A DNA stretch of 33,799 nucleotides from JACMIU01 sp043763605 (GTDB lineage Bacteria; Armatimonadota; Armatimonadia; Armatimonadales; Armatimonadaceae), in contig JAYULM010000409.1 of assembly GCA_043763605.1 (NCBI GenBank), positions 1-33,799 of the forward strand, read 5' to 3'. The notes beneath the pieces are model-generated. The model was not told the origin of the DNA. It ran no database searches and saw only the letters and a program-made list of their open reading frames with translations. The position numbers and the translations under genes were made by a program. Positions within the stretch are counted from its first letter, which is position 1; each line of letters begins with the position of its first letter. Shown in pieces: positions 31,614-33,799 of the stretch.

Positions 31614-32008
31614 GCGAGCCGACGGACGAGCAACCCAGGCGATATGCGGTACGTTATTACCAACGTGCCACCCGAGATATTGATCAAATCACCGTAAGTT
31701 ATGCCGACGCGACGGGCAACGAAGCCCGTGCCGCTTCCCTGAGAAACGGGATACGGGATGTGGCTTCATCGTTGAGCGAGAACCCGGAGGGGAATGCGGT
31801 CGCAGAAGTGGAAAGCGCGGCGTTCGGCTTCGCGGTACGTCGCGCCCGCTACCGGATGTCGAAAGGCGGTCAGATTTCCTACCACTTACTCTACTATGTC
31901 GTGGAGCAAAGCGCGGACGGCGATGTCGTTTTCATTATGCACGTGCGCCATGCGAACCGTGCCCCGCTAACGCCCGACGAAGCCAGCGAGATCAAGGTAC
32001 AACAATAA
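31610..32008 (+). CDS. RelE/ParE-superfamily toxin
   Basis: A 132-residue protein starting at GTG 31610 (ribosome site AAGGGG 6 nt upstream), overlapping the antitoxin stop by 4 bp. It has the ParE/RelE layout: an N-terminal helix hairpin (YYQRATRDIDQITVSYADAT, then LRNGIRDVASSLSENP) followed by a beta-sheet with VRRARYRMS, YHLLYYVVEQ and VVFIMHVRHANRAPL. ParE members poison gyrase and RelE members cut mRNA on the ribosome; which applies here is not decidable by reading. An upstream in-frame GTG at 31586 is less likely, lacking the overlap typical of the module. Confidence 0.82.
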   Translation: MSEPTDEQPRRYAVRYYQRATRDIDQITVSYADATGNEARAASLRNGIRDVASSLSENPEGNAVAEVESAAFGFAVRRARYRMSKGGQISYHLLYYVVEQSADGDVVFIMHVRHANRAPLTPDEASEIKVQQ

Positions 32009-32013
32009 GAATT

Positions 32014-32093
32014 ACTTCGCAAACGCCCTGCCCGACGAACCGTGCCCGTGCGGGTCCGGCAAGCCGTTCAATCGGTGCCACCGGAATCGTTAG
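32014..32093 (+). pseudogene. Orphan copy of the secA zinc-motif tail
   Basis: Reads NALPDEPCPCGSGKPFNRCH and then RNR and a stop, against KPFKRCHRNR in secA. All metal-ligand residues remain, but there is no start codon or upstream coding part. It is a remnant of duplication, not a gene. Confidence 0.9.
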
Positions 32094-32126
32094 TGATCAG
32101 TGTTCAGTGATCAGTGGTCAGTAACT

Positions 32127-32163
32127 CGTTCGCCCGACACAATCCGTTTGTGTCGGGCGAACG
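32127..32163 (+). terminator. Duplicated secA-type terminator, ends the TA operon
   Basis: The same 16-bp stem as at 31210-31246 with a different 5-nt loop (tccgt for ccgga). The stem is fully conserved while the loop has changed, which suggests it still acts, now for the TA operon. Confidence 0.8.
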
Positions 32164-32223
32164 GAGTTTATGGCGGGTTATAAACGCCCAAGTTGAAGGG
32201 TCGTGATTGTAAAACGCTAAAAC

Positions 32224-32910
32224 CTACTTGCGGCGTCGCACGACAACCGCACCGACCAGTGCGAGTGCGGGCGACACAAGTGCGAGCGTTCCCGCCTACG
32301 GCACGACCACGGGCGTACTGTCGATGAGTTGAAACGCCACACCACCACCGTTGACGTTGAACTCGCCGTTCGGGGCATTCCGGACAAAACTGATTCCCGG
32401 TTTCTTAGAAATCGCCCACCCCCAAACGTCGTCCGTGTCCGCCGTGGTGTCGTTCACAATCTCCATGCCGTAGGCTCCGGCGACCACCGTGATCGGCGCG
32501 GTCAGCGTGGCTTCGTACTGGTATATATCGAAGCCAGAGCTGGTTGGACCGAGGTTCACGCGAATCGCGGAGTTGCCGACCGCGAACACTTCGTCGGTGC
32601 GCGGCGTGGCGTTGGGAATCCCCGCCGTGGTGTCGAAGAAGGAAATCGTGAACGCATCGGGCGCGGTGGGCGTGTCGGCGAAAGCGTAGGCACCGAACCA
32701 GCGCACCGTGTCGAACGTGGTGGTGGCGTTGAACGTGAAGTCCTCGGCAAGGAGCTGTGATGCGCCGGGGTCGCTGAACAACGTCCCTCCAGAATCGACG
32801 TTTCCGTTGTCGAAAACCACAGTTTGCGCGAACGTTGGCGTCGCGGGTAGCGCGGCGAGAAAAAAGAGCGCGACAAAAGCGGCGCGTCGGGCAAATGTTA
32901 CTTCCATCAT
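32224..32910 (-). pseudogene. PEP-CTERM secreted protein with a nonsense codon in the sorting motif
   Basis: The frame starts at ATG 32910 (MMEVTFARRAAFVALFFLAALP) with a signal peptide cut after TFAQ. The mature part is beta-rich (VRWFGAYAFADTP, IYQYEATLTAPITVVAGAYG). After SFQL-like C-terminal strands it reads TPVVVP, then TAG at 32296-32298, then in the same frame AGTLALVSPALALVGAVV and RRRK with a stop at 32224. This is a PEP-CTERM signal whose Glu codon (GAG) has become TAG. Without it the 204-residue product would be exported but not recognised by exosortase. A leaky stop or a sequencing error is possible. The role of the protein is unknown. Confidence 0.85.
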
Positions 32911-33037
32911 GAGAATCCCATCCACTAGCGCGGCGAACGTCGGGACGATAAATGTGATGTCGGTTTTCCGTCCGAGCGTGGTAATCGTAGTACTAAGGGT
33001 GCGGGCGCGTCAAATCGTGGCGAACGACATAGGGCGG

Positions 33038-33043
33038 TATAAT
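33038..33043 (+). promoter_or_regulatory. -10 box directly before the vapB-like start
   Basis: TATAAT at 33038-33043 is followed by six bases and then the ATG at 33050. The expected start of transcription is at or within a base or two of the ATG, so the mRNA is probably leaderless. No clear -35 is seen. Confidence 0.55.
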
Positions 33044-33049
33044 CGGGGC

Positions 33050-33283
33050 ATGATACTCACCGCGCAACAAATCTATTCCGAACAGGTACAACGCCTGTCG
33101 CTTGCCGAGCGGCTCCGGCTCGCCGCGCTCCTGCTGGACGACCTGCAAACCGCCTTGCCGCCCGTGTTGTCGCCCGAACCGACGCGTCCGCGCCCAAAAC
33201 GCGGGAGTGGCAAGCACGACATCTCCTACATGGCGGACGATTTCGACGCGCCGCTCGACGATATGAAGGAGTACAGCGAGTGA
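33050..33283 (+). CDS. VapB-like antitoxin
   Basis: A 77-residue protein directly upstream of a PIN-domain toxin, overlapping it by GTGA. The N-terminus MILTAQQIYSEQVQRLSLAE with RLRLAALLLDDL is a helical motif common in small antitoxins found next to VapC genes. The Pro/Arg-rich centre (SPEPTRPRPKRG) looks disordered and the acidic C-terminus (DDFDAPLDDMKEYSE) is a likely toxin-binding tail. There is no ribosome site; the -10 box is 6 bp upstream, so leaderless translation is likely. It remains intact although its toxin partner is broken. Confidence 0.7.
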   Translation: MILTAQQIYSEQVQRLSLAERLRLAALLLDDLQTALPPVLSPEPTRPRPKRGSGKHDISYMADDFDAPLDDMKEYSE

Positions 33284-33489
33284 TTCTGCACCTCGATACA
33301 CACAGTTTTTTGTGGTTCGTCTGGGACGACCCGCGCCTACCCGAATCGGTGTACGACGCTATCGAAGACCCTGCAAACCATGTCTGCGTCAGCATCGTCA
33401 GCCTGTGGGAAATCGCCCTGAAGAACAGTTTGAATGAGAGTCACGCGGTTGTTGTCGCCGGAACCTCACCCCCCCGCCCCCTCTCCTAA
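33280..33489 (+). pseudogene. VapC-type PIN-domain toxin, truncated by repeats
   Basis: It begins at GTG 33280. The first acidic residue of the PIN active site is in HLDTHSFLWF and the second in SLWEIALKNS. Coding similarity to VapC ends at about residue 54 (near 33441); beyond that the frame enters repeat DNA and stops at 33489. A full VapC is about 130 residues and needs further acidic residues in its C-terminal half, so this product should be inactive as a ribonuclease. The missing part may lie to the right of the window. Confidence 0.85.
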
Positions 33490-33490
33490 G

Positions 33491-33710
33491 CAGGGCTATT
33501 CAGTTATCCGAAAAATTGCCCGTTGCGCCGGGAACCTCACCCCCCACCCCCTCTCCTCCGAGGAGAGGGGGAGAAGCGGAAACGCAGTTTCCGCGAGCCA
33601 GAAGGGACACGCGGTAGCGAAACATTTCCGGCATCTTACTCCCCCTCTCCGGCACGGAGAGGGGGTTGGGGAGTGAGGTTTCGGGAGACTGCTATAACTG
33701 AATAGCCGTG
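33491..33710. mobile_element. 220-bp miniature element related to the ISAs1 copy
   Basis: The ends at 33491-33507 and 33694-33710 are the same 17-bp terminal repeat as the IS at 19587-20774, with one change at the right end. The left end stays similar to the IS right end for about ten more bases (tccgaaaaattg). It is flanked by the 9-bp direct repeat tctcctaag (33482-33490 and 33711-33719), the same duplication length as the IS. It has no transposase gene and so needs one supplied by a full copy. Confidence 0.93.
33533..33680. repeat. Palindromic element E inside the miniature element
   Basis: The left arm (33533-33573) and the right arm (33639-33680) are inverted copies with a few mismatches: aacctcaccccccacccc at the left edge against ggggttggggagtgaggtt at the right edge. 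The central 65 bp is unique. It makes up most of the miniature element, which therefore consists of IS ends around a palindrome. Confidence 0.8.
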
Positions 33711-33799
33711 TCTCCTAAGAAGGAGAGGGGGAGCCAGAGAGGGAACGTGGTAAACGTTTCGCCACCGGTGTCTTACTCCCCCTCTCCTTCTTAGGAGAG

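Larger units (their letters stand above)
32014..32183 (+). repeat. 170-bp direct repeat, copy 2 (orphan secA tail plus terminator)
   Basis: Gap-free match to 31097-31266. It begins 6 bp after the toxin stop. With copy 1 it brackets the TA module, so recombination between the copies would remove exactly 917 bp and leave secA intact. Confidence 0.95.
33460..33799. repeat. Palindromic element D, interrupted by a miniature element
   Basis: The left arm begins near 33460 (ggaacctcacccccccgcc) and is cut at 33490; its continuation resumes at 33711 (tctcctaagaaggagagg). The right arm starts near 33775 (ctccccctctccttcttagg) and runs off the window. It belongs to the same C-rich palindrome group as A, B, C and E and is the repeat that broke vapC. 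The right boundary is not visible. Confidence 0.8.

Noticed and set aside
33434..33705. Short open frames at the right edge
   Set aside because: They run through palindromic and miniature-element DNA and reflect repeat composition, not genes.
1..33799. tRNA, rRNA, CRISPR array or replication origin
   Set aside because: None was recognised on either strand; the gyrA neighbourhood lacks dnaA, dnaN and clear DnaA-box clusters.

Overview
The window is high-GC bacterial DNA with one lower-GC block at about 11.2-19.6 kb. The organism is Gram-negative in type: it has signal peptides, a PEP-CTERM sorting relic and a SecA with a SEC-C zinc tail. SBBP-repeat secreted proteins, DUF4132, many palindromic intergenic repeats and several toxin-antitoxin (TA) pairs would suit a large-genome soil or freshwater lineage. 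Armatimonadota is my guess, from gene style only.

Layout. 1-1428: small palindromic repeats, a gene remnant, and a GNAT-type TA pair ending at a bidirectional terminator. 1429-6351 (-): gyrA with two inteins only 38 residues apart, placed either side of the quinolone-binding loop, behind a leader with a terminator-like hairpin. 6352-7385: a possible small RNA or attenuator, then a beta-carbonic anhydrase. 7388-10935: a 183-bp inverted repeat, then a minus-strand operon of a TPR lipoprotein-like/secreted protein, nadK and an APH-fold kinase. 11054-11190: a decayed DUF4132 tail. 11391-19550: a lower-GC block with a strong sigma70 promoter driving a 1872-aa SBBP/FN3/Ig protein and a CxxC-rich secreted partner, then a HEAT-like secreted protein. 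19587-20774: an ISAs1-family insertion sequence with 9-bp target duplications and a frameshifted transposase. 20870-26824 (-): a two-gene operon with a giant DUF4132 protein carrying two palindromic elements inserted in frame. 27039-31176: a small secreted protein, another large palindrome and secA. 31262-32183: a ParE-type TA pair bracketed by two 170-bp copies of the secA 3' end. 32224-32910 (-): a PEP-CTERM protein whose sorting signal is cut by a stop codon. 33050-33799: a vapBC pair whose toxin is broken by a nest of repeats.

Themes. (1) Palindromic repeats are active here: they lie between genes, inside a coding sequence without breaking its frame, and nested in one another. (2) Cargo lies between an intact gene and an orphan copy of that gene's 3' end twice (secA/TA module and DUF4132/SBBP block). 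(3) All three TA pairs use a 4-bp GTGA overlap. (4) The ISAs1 element has a 220-bp non-autonomous relative at the right edge with the same terminal repeats and the same 9-bp duplication length.

All calls are from reading the sequence; no database search was run.
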